Assembly (NCBI GenBank): GCA_031553805.1
Contig: JAVBLC010000002.1
Span: 1-64,000 of the forward strand
Length of the DNA stretch: 64,000 nucleotides
Direction of reading: 5' to 3'
DNA from: JAITVB01 sp031553805
GTDB lineage: Bacteria > Bacteroidota > Bacteroidia > Bacteroidales > Rikenellaceae
Within the stretch, counting starts at the first letter, position 1. Every line of letters begins with the position of its first letter. Under the pieces are notes generated by a model, which was given only the letters and a program-made list of their open reading frames with translations, had not been told where the DNA came from and did no database searches. A program made the translations under genes and the position numbers. Positions 24,686 through 33,343 of this stretch are shown here, in pieces.

Positions 24686-25342
24686 CTATCTGAGGTGGTC
24701 AAGCAACTCGATCGGCCGGTCGATCACCGCCTGCGCACCGTGTTCCACAAGCTCGCGGCGCGGCCGGAACCCCCACGTGACGCCGATGGCAAACATCCCT
24801 GCCGCCGCAGCCGTCTGCATGTCGGTATCGGTGTCGCCCACATAAAGGAACTTTTCGGGTGCGACCTCCATCTCGCGGGCAATGTGAAGCGCCGCCGTCG
24901 GATCGGGCTTGCGCGGAAAGCGGGCCGAGGCCCCCAGCACCGCTTCGAACGTCCACCGTCCGAGCAACCGCTCACAGATCACCTGCGTCAATTCGTCGGC
25001 CTTGTTCGACAGGATCGCCAGTCCCACGCCGGCTTCGGAGAGGGCGTCGAGCAGTTCCGCGATCCCATCGTATAAGCGCGATTTGACTACGGCGTTGGCC
25101 CGGTATTCGTCCATCATCATCGCCAGGCAACGGACCACGTTTTCCTCGTCCCGTGCGCCTTCAGGCAGGCAGCGGGCGGTGAGGTTGGCGAGCCCTTTGC
25201 CCACCAGGTAGCGGTATTCGTCATACGTGTGTCCCGGGTAGCCGCAACGGGCCAACACACGGTTCATCGCATCGGCGATGTCCTCGAGCGAATCGACCAG
25301 CGTGCCGTCGAGGTCGAAAAGGACAGCGGAAATTTTTTTCAT
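24686..25342 (-). CDS. HAD hydrolase, phosphoglycolate phosphatase-like
   Basis: 218 residues. HAD motif I is DLDGTLVDS (aspartates 11 and 13), motif II is LAILSNK, motif III is the Lys of PRKPDP, and motif IV is YVGDTDTDMQTA. A helical cap domain (16-80) places it with phosphoglycolate phosphatase/beta-phosphoglucomutase types, which remove phosphate from small metabolites such as 2-phosphoglycolate. Alone in its transcription unit; divergent from the glycosylase gene. Confidence 0.88.
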   Translation of the reverse strand: MKKISAVLFDLDGTLVDSLEDIADAMNRVLARCGYPGHTYDEYRYLVGKGLANLTARCLPEGARDEENVVRCLAMMMDEYRANAVVKSRLYDGIAELLDALSEAGVGLAILSNKADELTQVICERLLGRWTFEAVLGASARFPRKPDPTAALHIAREMEVAPEKFLYVGDTDTDMQTAAAAGMFAIGVTWGFRPRRELVEHGAQAVIDRPIELLDHLR

Positions 25343-25462
25343 CGAGTAACAGCAAACAATTTATAGGTTTCCGGGTAGCCCGGAAGATCCTCCAAAAGTA
25401 ACCCAAAAACAAAAGACGCACAAAGATTCGCCTGTCTTTTTCCAGTTTTTGCTCTCCGCTCT

Positions 25463-25470
25463 TATCTTTG
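25463..25470 (+). promoter_or_regulatory. -7 box of the glycosylase gene
   Basis: TATCTTTG, perfect TAnnTTTG, 26 bp before the ATG at 25497. No clear -33 at normal spacing. Confidence 0.5.
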
Positions 25471-25496
25471 CAGACTGTAGGCAAATTCCCGTCACC

Positions 25497-26117
25497 ATGA
25501 AAAACAAACCCACACAAACCGAATCAACGCCTTCCGTATCTGCCCTCCCGGTCGAATCCCACCCGTGGGAACCTTTCCTGCCGTCCGGGGCCCGGGTGTT
25601 GCTGCTCGGAAGTTTTCCGGCACAGCCCAAGCGCTGGTCAATGGATTTTTATTATCCTAATTTTCAGAATGATATGTGGCGTGTGATGGGTCTCTTTTTT
25701 TTCAATGACCGCAATTGTTTCCTCTCCGATCCGAAACATTTTTCGCCGGAAAAGATCGCCGCTTTTTTGTCTGAAAAGGGGATTGCGGTGAGCGATACCG
25801 CCCGCCGGATCGTGCGCGGACGGGGCGATGCTTCGGACCAGCACCTCCAAATCATCGAAGCGATCGATCTCGATAAAACGTTGGCCCAACTGCCCGCCTG
25901 CCGGGCGATAGCGGCCACGGGCGGAAAATCGCTCGAAACACTGCTGCCCTTGACCGGTGCCATGGCTCCGGCCCTGGGCGGTTTTTCGGAATTTTCGTAT
26001 GCCGGGCGTCCGATGCGCCTCTACCGGATGCCGTCGACCTCGCGCGCCTATCCGCGGCCGCTGGAAGAAAAGGCGGCCGCCTACGGAAAAATGTTCTCGG
26101 AATTGGAAATTTTTTGA
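25497..26117 (+). CDS. Uracil/hypoxanthine-DNA glycosylase family protein
   Basis: 206 residues from the ATG at 25497, which follows a clear -7 box; the frame runs further up to 25449. The core VLLLGSFPAQPKRWSMDFYYPNFQNDMWRVMGLFF matches the UDG-superfamily type annotated as hypoxanthine/deoxyinosine-DNA glycosylase, with the active-site loop LLGSFP and the C-terminal RMPSTSRAYPRPLEEK loop. Predicted role: removal of deaminated bases from DNA. The stop codon is directly followed by a hairpin element. Confidence 0.75.
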   Translation: MKNKPTQTESTPSVSALPVESHPWEPFLPSGARVLLLGSFPAQPKRWSMDFYYPNFQNDMWRVMGLFFFNDRNCFLSDPKHFSPEKIAAFLSEKGIAVSDTARRIVRGRGDASDQHLQIIEAIDLDKTLAQLPACRAIAATGGKSLETLLPLTGAMAPALGGFSEFSYAGRPMRLYRMPSTSRAYPRPLEEKAAAYGKMFSELEIF

Positions 26118-26143
26118 GGTGCGTGCCCGCACAGGGAGTTTTT
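26118..26143 (+). terminator. Short hairpin element acting as terminator of the glycosylase gene
   Basis: GGTGCGTGCCCGCAC begins at the base after the stop codon and is followed by AGGGAGTTTTTC. Part of the family of 3'-end hairpins also seen at 22607, 47431, 52106 and 53517. Confidence 0.6.
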
Positions 26144-26216
26144 CTACGTAAATGTGTTTCCTCGCACGGAAGAGGGGGAAAGCAATGTGTTATCGATTTT
26201 TTTAGCTTTGCTCGGC

Positions 26217-26732
26217 TCACTTGTTTTCTCCGTTGCCGATGCTCCGCAGCATCCGTCGCAACATAGCCGACGTCACGATCCGGTGAAACGGCCGGACAAC
26301 GAAAAAATAAGCCCGCCCCAGCCCCGAGCGGTAATCGACGACCGTCGAAAGGCAAACCCGCCGCTTGCCGTCGTTCTCAACGATCAGCATCGACATATAC
26401 GCCACCAGATGTTTGTCTGTGAGTGCAATGACCGTTTCGTCTGCCGATTTCCCCACGACCGAAACGAGCCCATAGCTGCCGCTCTCGCGGATGCACGCTT
26501 CTAACTTGGTGATGTTGCGCTCCGTCCCTTGCAACCCGAAGGGTTTGACCAGCACATCGCGCAGCCGGAACAGCACCTGCACCCAGCCGGGTTCCGAACT
26601 CCAGAAAGCGATCTGCAAATCGTCGGGCGTAACTTCCCCGGTCAACGGCGTTTCGAACGCGTCGGCATAGTCGCCCGGCAGCCATCGGCTGATCAGCGAA
26701 CCTTCCGGCACTGGACGGCAGTGAATTTTCAT
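26217..26732 (-). CDS. DUF2867 domain protein
   Basis: 171 residues from the ATG at 26732 (MKIHCRPVPEGSLISRWL); the longer frame would overlap tilS. The sequence YADAFETPLTGEV, FWSSEPGWVQVLFRLRD and AYMSMLIVENDGKRRVCLSTVVDYRSGLGRAYFFVVRPFHRIVTSAML are typical of DUF2867. No signal peptide or clear catalytic motif. Function unknown. It follows tilS after 11 bp and is likely cotranscribed with it. Confidence 0.8.
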   Translation of the reverse strand: MKIHCRPVPEGSLISRWLPGDYADAFETPLTGEVTPDDLQIAFWSSEPGWVQVLFRLRDVLVKPFGLQGTERNITKLEACIRESGSYGLVSVVGKSADETVIALTDKHLVAYMSMLIVENDGKRRVCLSTVVDYRSGLGRAYFFVVRPFHRIVTSAMLRRMLRSIGNGENK

Positions 26733-26743
26733 CGCGAGAAAAA

Positions 26744-28114
26744 TTAAATAATGATCGAATCGATGCCCAGCCGGGTGATCCGAAGTACGTTGCGGGTTTC
26801 TGGCGTCACCCGCCAACGGTCGTCTGTGCGCCGTCCGACGAGCCAGACGATTTCGCCTGCTGACTCGAGTACCAGTTGCCGCTCCTTGTCGGGCAGGGCT
26901 ACCTTTTCGTCGATCAGGTAATCGCTCACCTTTTTGTGCCCCTCCATCCCGAACGGGATGAATGTGTCGCCCTCCCGCCAGCGGCGGATGAGCAGGGGGT
27001 AGCGGAGGCGGTCGGCGTCGAGCAGGGCGACGTTGGCCGGCTGCTGCAACGTGTCGAGGTCTTCCTTTTCGATGCGTTCAAAGGTGATGATGCTCCCCAG
27101 CACGGTTTCGCGGCGGGTCTTCTCGTCGATCACGATTTCGATCTCTTCCCGGGGGGTGATCGGCGTCACCACGATCCGCTCGCGGTCGGTGTAAGCGACG
27201 TGTGTGGCCGAGTAGAAACGGTGGCCGGTGCAGTCGTCGCGGTCGAGGCAACGGTTGAGTTTCTCGGTCACGTCGGCGTTAAACCCGAACGCGGTAAGCA
27301 TTTCGTAAACCACATATTGGCGCGGCAGCTCGGGATCGATGCGATCGAGATGGATCACAGTCCGGTCGTCCTCTTCCGTGGTGATTTCGCGGCGCAGGAG
27401 TTCGATCTGGCGGTTGAGGAACTGCGAGACGAGGCTCAGCCGTTCGACGTTGGCCGTCATGATGGCCCCGAAGATGGGCGAAATTTCGCGGATGCGTGGG
27501 ATTATCCCCAGTCGGATTTTGTTACGGAGGTATTTGGTTGACGAGTTCGACGAATCTTCGCGGTAAGCGATGTGGTTGGCGTGGGCGTAGTCGAGGATCT
27601 CCTTGCGCGAGGCGAAAAGCAGCGGGCGGATCACCCGGCCGTTGGTCACGCTGATGCCCGACAGGCCACGAAGGCCGGTGCCGCGAATCAGGTTAATGAA
27701 AAAGGTTTCGATCGAGTCGTCGGCGTGGTGGGCGATGGCTATTTTGTCGTAACCGTACTTGATGCACAACTCGTTAAACCACGTGTAGCGCAACCGCCGG
27801 GCGACCATCTGCACCGATTCGCCCGAGGCGTCGATCTCGGCCTGGGTGTCGAAGCGCACGTTGAAATGCTCGACGTGCAACTCGCGGCAAAGTTCTTCGA
27901 CTGCCGCCTCGTCCTCGTCGGCCTCGATGGGCCGCAGTCCGAAGTTGCAGTGGGCCACTCCGATAGGGTAGCCGCAGCGGACAAACAGGTGGAGCATCAC
28001 CATCGAATCCACCCCCCCGCTCACCGCAAGCAACACCCGTTCCCCGCCGGGAATGAGGCCTTTCTCGCGGATGTAATCCTGAAACCTGTCGATCAATGCT
28101 GCCTGTGTCATCAT
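26744..28114 (-). CDS. tilS: tRNA(Ile)-lysidine synthetase
   Basis: 456 residues from one of two adjacent ATGs (28114 or 28111), just behind the murB stop. The PP-loop SGGVDSMVMLHLF binds ATP, and IAIAHHADDSIETFFINLIRGTGLRGLSG is the second conserved part of the N-type ATPase domain. The C-terminal part (YPLLIRRWREGDTFIPFGMEGHKKVSDYLIDEK) is the TilS C-terminal domain. The enzyme converts C34 of tRNA-Ile(CAU) to lysidine, so it is essential for reading AUA codons. Confidence 0.95.
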   Translation of the reverse strand: MMTQAALIDRFQDYIREKGLIPGGERVLLAVSGGVDSMVMLHLFVRCGYPIGVAHCNFGLRPIEADEDEAAVEELCRELHVEHFNVRFDTQAEIDASGESVQMVARRLRYTWFNELCIKYGYDKIAIAHHADDSIETFFINLIRGTGLRGLSGISVTNGRVIRPLLFASRKEILDYAHANHIAYREDSSNSSTKYLRNKIRLGIIPRIREISPIFGAIMTANVERLSLVSQFLNRQIELLRREITTEEDDRTVIHLDRIDPELPRQYVVYEMLTAFGFNADVTEKLNRCLDRDDCTGHRFYSATHVAYTDRERIVVTPITPREEIEIVIDEKTRRETVLGSIITFERIEKEDLDTLQQPANVALLDADRLRYPLLIRRWREGDTFIPFGMEGHKKVSDYLIDEKVALPDKERQLVLESAGEIVWLVGRRTDDRWRVTPETRNVLRITRLGIDSIII

Positions 28115-28116
28115 GG

Positions 28117-29127
28117 CTATAGTATGTTTACTTCGGGGGTGATCTCCACCCCGAACATTTCGAGAATATCGTGCTGGATCGCACGGGCCAGGGCGAGTAT
28201 TTCCGCCCCGGTGGCTCCGCCTAGGTTGACCAGCACCAGGGCCTGGCGGTCGTGTACGCCGGCGTTGCCCATCCGGCGGCCTTTCCATCCGGCGCGGTCG
28301 ATGAGCCATCCGGCGGCCAGTTTCACGCCGTCCGGGGCGGGGTAGGCAGGCATATCCGGATATTTTGATTTTAGCTCGGCCACCTTCGCTTCCGAAACCA
28401 CGGGATTCTTAAAAAAGCTGCCTGAGTTGCCGAGTATTTTCGGATCGGGGAGCTTGCTTTCGCGGATGGCGATGACGGCTTCCCGCACATTTTGTAAAGT
28501 CGCCCCGCCGCGCCGTTCGACCTCGGCCCGCAGGTCGCCGTAATCGAGGCGGAAACGGGCGACGGTCGACAGCACGAACGTCACCGACAGCACGATCGCT
28601 TTCCCAAACAGCTCGCGCTTAAAGATGCTGTCGCGGTAACCGAAACGGCAATCTTCAACCGGGATCGTTTCTATCGATCCGGAGTCTGTCCGGAAGATCT
28701 CGACCTGGCGCACGGCTTCGCACGCCTCGGCGCCATAGGCCCCGATATTCTGGATGACCGAAGCCCCGACGTAACCGGGGATCAGCGACAGGTTTTCGAG
28801 CCCGGCATACCCCTCGGCCACGCACCACGCTACGAACGCGTCCCAATCGACCCCGGCCTCGGCCCGGACGACGACCTGCTCGCCCGACTGTTCGAGCAGG
28901 GAGATCTTTTGTGCGGTAGGGTGAAGGATCAACCCCGGAAAATCGCCTTGCAGCAGGATATTACTTCCCCCGCCGACCACACGCCACGGCAGCCCCGCTA
29001 CCTGCGGATCGGCCAGCGTGGCGCGCAACGCTTCGACCGATGAGAATTCGGCGTAGAATGCGGCCCGGGCGGAAATTCCGAAGGTGTTCATATCCAGCAA
29101 CGGCTGGTCGGTGACGATGTGGCCCAT
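28117..29127 (-). CDS. murB: UDP-N-acetylenolpyruvoylglucosamine reductase
   Basis: 336 residues. FAD-binding residues VVGGGSNILLQGDFPGLIL, GYAGLENLSLIPGYVGASVIQNIGAYGAE and the catalytic GNSGSFFKNP are all present. The long C-terminal part with DRAGWKGRRMGNAGVHDRQALVLVN fits the E. coli-type (type I) MurB. It makes UDP-MurNAc for peptidoglycan. It is in one unit with tilS and is transcribed divergently from the endonuclease gene. Confidence 0.96.
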   Translation of the reverse strand: MGHIVTDQPLLDMNTFGISARAAFYAEFSSVEALRATLADPQVAGLPWRVVGGGSNILLQGDFPGLILHPTAQKISLLEQSGEQVVVRAEAGVDWDAFVAWCVAEGYAGLENLSLIPGYVGASVIQNIGAYGAEACEAVRQVEIFRTDSGSIETIPVEDCRFGYRDSIFKRELFGKAIVLSVTFVLSTVARFRLDYGDLRAEVERRGGATLQNVREAVIAIRESKLPDPKILGNSGSFFKNPVVSEAKVAELKSKYPDMPAYPAPDGVKLAAGWLIDRAGWKGRRMGNAGVHDRQALVLVNLGGATGAEILALARAIQHDILEMFGVEITPEVNIL

Positions 29128-29169
29128 AACGAAATAGGGTGGATATTTTGTGTGACAATGATTTTGGAA

Positions 29170-29209
29170 AACAAAGGTACGCTTTTCTGTGAAAAACCGT
29201 ACCTTTGTT
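29170..29209. promoter_or_regulatory. Divergent murB/endonuclease promoter as a perfect palindrome
   Basis: AACAAAGGTACG-type arms: 29170-29181 and 29198-29209 are exact 12-bp complements with a 16-bp spacer. Each arm contains a TACCTTTG -7 box, one on the minus strand (29179-29172, for murB) and one on the plus strand (29200-29207, for the nuclease). Confidence 0.6.
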
Positions 29210-29229
29210 CATACAATAATGCACACGCT

Positions 29230-30192
29230 ATGAAACGGGGAGATTATTACCGCGACAACTACCGGCGGCGCAGGTCGAAACGCAAGATCGGGCCGCGGCG
29301 GCAACTGGTTTTGCTGGTCGTGCTGCTGGTCATCCTGGCGGCGCTGTTGTGGCTGGGGCGCTCGGTAGCCGTATCTGCCACGCCCGACCGGGCGTTTCGT
29401 CCCGTTCCTGCGGCCGACACGACGGTGTGCGTCCCCGAAATGGCCCTGACGGCCTTTGTTTCCGACACGACTGCCCGGCCCGTGTTTTCGACCGAAGGGC
29501 TGGAGTTGCCGCGGATCGACGACTATGCGTTCGTCATCTCGCGCCCCGAAGGGCGTTACACCCTCCTCTACGACACCGCCTACCGCCAGGGGGCGTGGGT
29601 GGCCCACGTGCTGACCCGCGCCCAAGCCGAATACCGGGGCGTGAAGCGCGAAGCGAACAACTTCACCGCCGACCCTGTCGCCCGTGCCTACAAATGGCCC
29701 TATGCCGTGACGAGCGACTATACCCGCTCGGGTTACGACCGCGGCCACCTGCTCCCCTCGGCCGACCGCGACGACACGGCCGAGGAGAACACTGCCACCT
29801 TTTACCTGTCGAACGTGTCGCCCCAGCGCCCGGCGCTGAACCAGCGCATCTGGAAATACATGGAGGAAGAGGTGCGCCGGATGGCCCTGCGCTACGACAC
29901 GCTCTGGATCGTGACCGGCGGCGAACTCAAACCCGGCCTCGACCGCATCGGCAAACACGGGGTAGGGGTGCCCGACCATTTTTTCAAGGCGATCCTTACC
30001 CGCGACTCGGCCGGCTTCCGGGCAATCGCTTTCCGCCTGCCCAACGACACGGTCATTCCCGGTACGTTTTGGGACTACGTCTTAAGCGTCGACCAACTCG
30101 AAGAGTTGACGGGCTATGATTTTTTTCATAACTTGCCCGACAGTATCGAGCGGGTGGTCGAGGCCCAAGCCGACCCCGCCCGCTGGAAATAA
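29230..30192 (+). CDS. DNA/RNA non-specific endonuclease, membrane-anchored
   Basis: 320 residues from the ATG at 29230. A basic N-terminus (RRRRSKRKIGPRR) and one membrane helix (about 25-40, LVLLVVLLVILAALLWL) suggest a type II membrane anchor with the domain outside. The beta-beta-alpha-metal nuclease motif is YDRGHLLPSADR (DRGH with catalytic His) with N in FYLSNVSPQRPALNQRIWKYME. This is the serratial-type endonuclease family, Mg2+-dependent. Probably used for nutrient DNA/RNA breakdown or as an effector; unproved. Followed 18 bp later by YbbR. Confidence 0.9.
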   Translation: MKRGDYYRDNYRRRRSKRKIGPRRQLVLLVVLLVILAALLWLGRSVAVSATPDRAFRPVPAADTTVCVPEMALTAFVSDTTARPVFSTEGLELPRIDDYAFVISRPEGRYTLLYDTAYRQGAWVAHVLTRAQAEYRGVKREANNFTADPVARAYKWPYAVTSDYTRSGYDRGHLLPSADRDDTAEENTATFYLSNVSPQRPALNQRIWKYMEEEVRRMALRYDTLWIVTGGELKPGLDRIGKHGVGVPDHFFKAILTRDSAGFRAIAFRLPNDTVIPGTFWDYVLSVDQLEELTGYDFFHNLPDSIERVVEAQADPARWK

Positions 30193-30210
30193 CCCCTCTT
30201 GAACGACGCG

Positions 30211-31206
30211 ATGAAACAAAACTGGATGCGCTCGATGTGGAACTTCCTGAGCCGCGGGACGACCCTCGTGATGCTGCTCTGCGCAGGTATCTCGCTCGTG
30301 CTGTGGTATCTCAATATGTTGAACCACAATTATACGACGACCCTCACGTTGCCCGTGGTGATCGAAAACACCCCCGAGAGCAATGTCGGGGTAGTGGGGG
30401 GCAACTACCGGATCGACTGCCGGGTCGAAGGGCCGGGCTATACGCTTTTCAGGCAGAAATATTTTCCCCGCCCGATCCACATCGGCGTCGACCGCATCCG
30501 CACGGCGCCTTTCACCGAGAACGGCGGCGAACCCCGCAATGAAATCGTCCTGTCGACGCTGCTCACGGCTCTCTCGGTCGAAATGACCGACCTGAAAGTG
30601 CTTTCGATCGTTTCTCCCCGCATCGAGATTACGGTGGCTCCGTTGAAAACCAAACAGGTGCCTGTTATTTCGCGTATCGAAGTCGATCCCCGAAACCAGT
30701 TCATGCAGGTCGGAAGCACCCTGCTCAAACCGGCCCGCATTACGGTCAAATCGCTCGGCGAGGTGCTCGACACGCTGCAGGGTATTTACACCGAGCGGCT
30801 CACGCTGCGCGACGTACGCAGCAACCTTTCGGGCGAGGTGCCCCTGGTGCCTGTCGACGGGGTGATCCTGCCGGTGCAGAGCGTTGCCTATGAACTTTAC
30901 GTCGAACCGTATACTGAGATTACGCTCGAATTGCCCGTCGAACCGACCAACGTGCCGGCGGGCTACAAGCCGCTCGTGATCCCCGCCCAGGCACAGGTGC
31001 GCTTCAACGTGGCCCGCAGCGCTTCGGGCAGCAAGGGCGAAACCGGGGTCAAACTCTACATCGACGCCGCCCAGCAGGTCGAAGACCGCCCGCGCTACTA
31101 TAAGATCTACGTCGAAAACAGCCCTGGCTATTTCGTCAAGGAGCTCGATCCCTATTACGTCGAACTCTACCTCGAGGAGGAAAACCCGAAGGAGGGTGGC
31201 CGATGA
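30211..31206 (+). CDS. YbbR-like domain protein
   Basis: 331 residues from the ATG at 30211. One N-terminal membrane helix (about 18-37, LVMLLCAGISLVLWYLNMLN) and beta-rich YbbR-type repeats outside (VPVISRIEVDPRNQFMQVGSTLLKPARITVKSLGEVLDTL). In Firmicutes the homologous CdaR regulates the diadenylate cyclase CdaA; no cdaA is visible here. In Bacteroidales the gene is regularly found beside coaE, as here, with an ATGA overlap. Confidence 0.85.
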   Translation: MKQNWMRSMWNFLSRGTTLVMLLCAGISLVLWYLNMLNHNYTTTLTLPVVIENTPESNVGVVGGNYRIDCRVEGPGYTLFRQKYFPRPIHIGVDRIRTAPFTENGGEPRNEIVLSTLLTALSVEMTDLKVLSIVSPRIEITVAPLKTKQVPVISRIEVDPRNQFMQVGSTLLKPARITVKSLGEVLDTLQGIYTERLTLRDVRSNLSGEVPLVPVDGVILPVQSVAYELYVEPYTEITLELPVEPTNVPAGYKPLVIPAQAQVRFNVARSASGSKGETGVKLYIDAAQQVEDRPRYYKIYVENSPGYFVKELDPYYVELYLEEENPKEGGR

Positions 31207-31790
31207 TCCGCGTGGGCCTTACCGGCGGCATCGGGAGCGGTAAAAGCACCGTGGCACGGCTATTCGCCACCCTCGGTGTGCCGGTCTACGATTCCGACGC
31301 CCGGGGCAAATGGTTGCTCGCAAACGACCCGCAGGTAATCGCCCGGGTCCGCGCCGCATTCGGCCCCGAGGCTTACCGCGACGGTCTTCCCGATACGAAA
31401 TACCTTGCCGGTGTGGTCTTTGCCGACCTTCAGCGCCTGCAAACCCTCAACGGCATCGTTCACCCCGCTGTCCGCGCTGACTTCGCCGCCTGGAGCCGTG
31501 AACAAGCTTCAGCGCCCTATGTAATCATGGAGTCGGCCATCCTCTTCGAAAGCGGCATGGACGCCGACGTCGACCAAATCGTCGTCGTCACGGCCCCCGA
31601 ATCGTTGCGCATCGAACGCACCGTTCGCCGCGACGGTTCAAGTCCCGATGCCATTCGCCGTCGCATGGCCGCCCAAATGTCCGACTCTCAACGGATCGCC
31701 CGGGCCAATCACATCCTCGACGCGAGCGAAACCACCCCGTTAATACCACAAGTACTCACGCTCGACCGGATGCTTCGGGCCGGCTCTTGA
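31203..31790 (+). CDS. coaE: Dephospho-CoA kinase
   Basis: 195 residues. P-loop GLTGGIGSGKST (6-17), DSDARGKWLL, VHPAVRADF and the lid RxxxRDGSSPDAIRRRMAAQMS. It catalyses the last step of CoA synthesis. Its ATG overlaps the YbbR stop (ATGA), so the two are coupled. Confidence 0.96.
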   Translation: MIRVGLTGGIGSGKSTVARLFATLGVPVYDSDARGKWLLANDPQVIARVRAAFGPEAYRDGLPDTKYLAGVVFADLQRLQTLNGIVHPAVRADFAAWSREQASAPYVIMESAILFESGMDADVDQIVVVTAPESLRIERTVRRDGSSPDAIRRRMAAQMSDSQRIARANHILDASETTPLIPQVLTLDRMLRAGS

Positions 31791-31834
31791 GCCGCCTCTG
31801 ACTGCCGCTTCTTAATAAAAAGCAGTCGAAACCG

Positions 31835-31867
31835 GTACAAAAAATCCGGCCGGAAGAATCCGGCCGG
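31835..31867 (-). terminator. Terminator of the hybrid barrel protein gene
   Basis: Two copies of TCCGGCCGGA (31843-31852, 31857-31866) form a perfect stem; on the minus strand it is followed by TTTTTTGT. Placed about 65 bp after the stop at 31931, also between it and coaE. Confidence 0.65.
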
Positions 31868-31930
31868 AAGTAGTGTAGAAGTGTTCTTTATAATGGACAC
31901 CCTTTCGGGCGGGGGATGAACACATTGGCG

Positions 31931-33196
31931 TTAGAAAGTGGTGCGGACCCCAAGGCGTACGTTGAAGTTGGCCGGGTGATCCTGCCAGTAGGACTCGGGT
32001 TGGTTGCTGTTTTCGAAATAGTATCCGAAGCCGGGTTCGAAGTAAAGTCCGACGCGGGGGCTGATGTTATACATCACACCGGCGCTTGCCGAGAGCGACA
32101 TCTGGAGGCCTTTGGCATCGAGCGAGGTGGTTTCGCTGTGGTTGGGTTGCCCGGTGCTGTATACGTATTCTGTCGTTTGGCGGGCCGAGAGATTAACGTC
32201 GGCCTGAACGCCACCGCGGAGGTAAACTTCGTAGGTGGGGTTCTTGACCAGGGAGTAGGTTGCCGATACCGGGATTCCGAGGAAGTGGAGTTGTTGGTCG
32301 AGCTTGATCCGGGTCGTTCCGTCGAGTTCGGCTTTCGAAGAGAGGTAGGAGTAGACCAAACCACTTTCGATCCCGAACCGTCCGTCGGCCGAGATGTTCT
32401 TTCGGAAAGTTACGCCGGCAGAAACGGGAATATAGTGTTTCCAGCTGACGTTCTTGGTGTCGATAGCCATGGCGCTGCTGGTGCCGCTTCCAACGGCGTC
32501 CAGATACCAGGCGTTGGTCACCATATTCGGGAGGTTGGGTGATCCTGAATCGCCGCTTCCGATCGCCGAACTGTTGGCGAACATGGCCAGCGACCAGTTG
32601 TCTTTCTTCGCTTTGCTGTTGTTGCGGACGCTGGCGAACGGGTCGTTGAAATAGCCTTGTGAGCGGTTGTTGTTGCCCGACTGGCCGTAGTTCTGTTGGC
32701 TCCGTGTAGAGGGATCCTGTCCGCCGGCGGGTTGTCCGGTAGCGGCTGCCCCATTTCCGTTAGAGGGCGGATTAGACGTTGCAGCCAGCGTGTTTTCAAT
32801 GGTAGTATCGGATGTGGCATTGACCAGCCGCACCGGGCTGCCCGGATTCGATTTCAGGACGGCGTCTTGTAACTTGGCTACGGCTTCCATCGCCGGGGTC
32901 ACTTCGCGGATCACGGGCAGGGGCGAGGGGGTAGCCTGCTGTTCGACGAGCTGGCTCGGGTTGTCCAACGGTTCGATCTGCGTGTTGCGCATCAGGTAAA
33001 AACTGAAAGCGGCTACGACGGCTACCGAAGCGGCAACAAGCACATAACGCACCCAGGGTACCACGCGGGTTTGCCGCGCGCCCATCCCGGCTTCGATCAT
33101 TGCCCAGTCGTCGTCGCCGACCTCCATTTCGAGGTCGTGCAACTTCCTGCGCAATGTCGCTTCCAGGTTGTCGTTTATGTACTTACTGTCTGCCAT
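31931..33196 (-). CDS. Hybrid inner-membrane/outer-membrane beta-barrel domain protein, sigma factor partner
   Basis: 421 residues. It starts with a soluble helical region (1-44, NLEATLRRKLHDLEMEVGDDDWAMIEAGM) like cytoplasmic parts of anti-sigma factors, then one membrane helix (about 50-69), a Pro/Gln/Asn-rich linker, and a C-terminal domain typical of porin-family OMP_b-brl proteins (YIPVSAGVTFRKNI, FGIESGLVYSYLSS, VYLRGGVQADVNLS, LYFEPGFGYYFEN), ending in TTF. There is no signal peptide of normal type. It follows an ECF sigma factor gene, so an anti-sigma role is plausible. The topology of a barrel-like domain on an inner-membrane stem is unusual. Confidence 0.75.
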   Translation of the reverse strand: MADSKYINDNLEATLRRKLHDLEMEVGDDDWAMIEAGMGARQTRVVPWVRYVLVAASVAVVAAFSFYLMRNTQIEPLDNPSQLVEQQATPSPLPVIREVTPAMEAVAKLQDAVLKSNPGSPVRLVNATSDTTIENTLAATSNPPSNGNGAAATGQPAGGQDPSTRSQQNYGQSGNNNRSQGYFNDPFASVRNNSKAKKDNWSLAMFANSSAIGSGDSGSPNLPNMVTNAWYLDAVGSGTSSAMAIDTKNVSWKHYIPVSAGVTFRKNISADGRFGIESGLVYSYLSSKAELDGTTRIKLDQQLHFLGIPVSATYSLVKNPTYEVYLRGGVQADVNLSARQTTEYVYSTGQPNHSETTSLDAKGLQMSLSASAGVMYNISPRVGLYFEPGFGYYFENSNQPESYWQDHPANFNVRLGVRTTF

Positions 33197-33343
33197 TGTT
33201 TCCTGTATCTTCCTTCTTTATTACTACAAATTCCGAGCCTGTTTTTCCCGGCTGAAACCTGGATATTTTGCCTTTTTCTATTTTTTTTATTCCTCGCTAT
33301 TCCCCCTTTTTGCTCCCTCTCTCTTCCGCCTCTTGCCTGTCCC

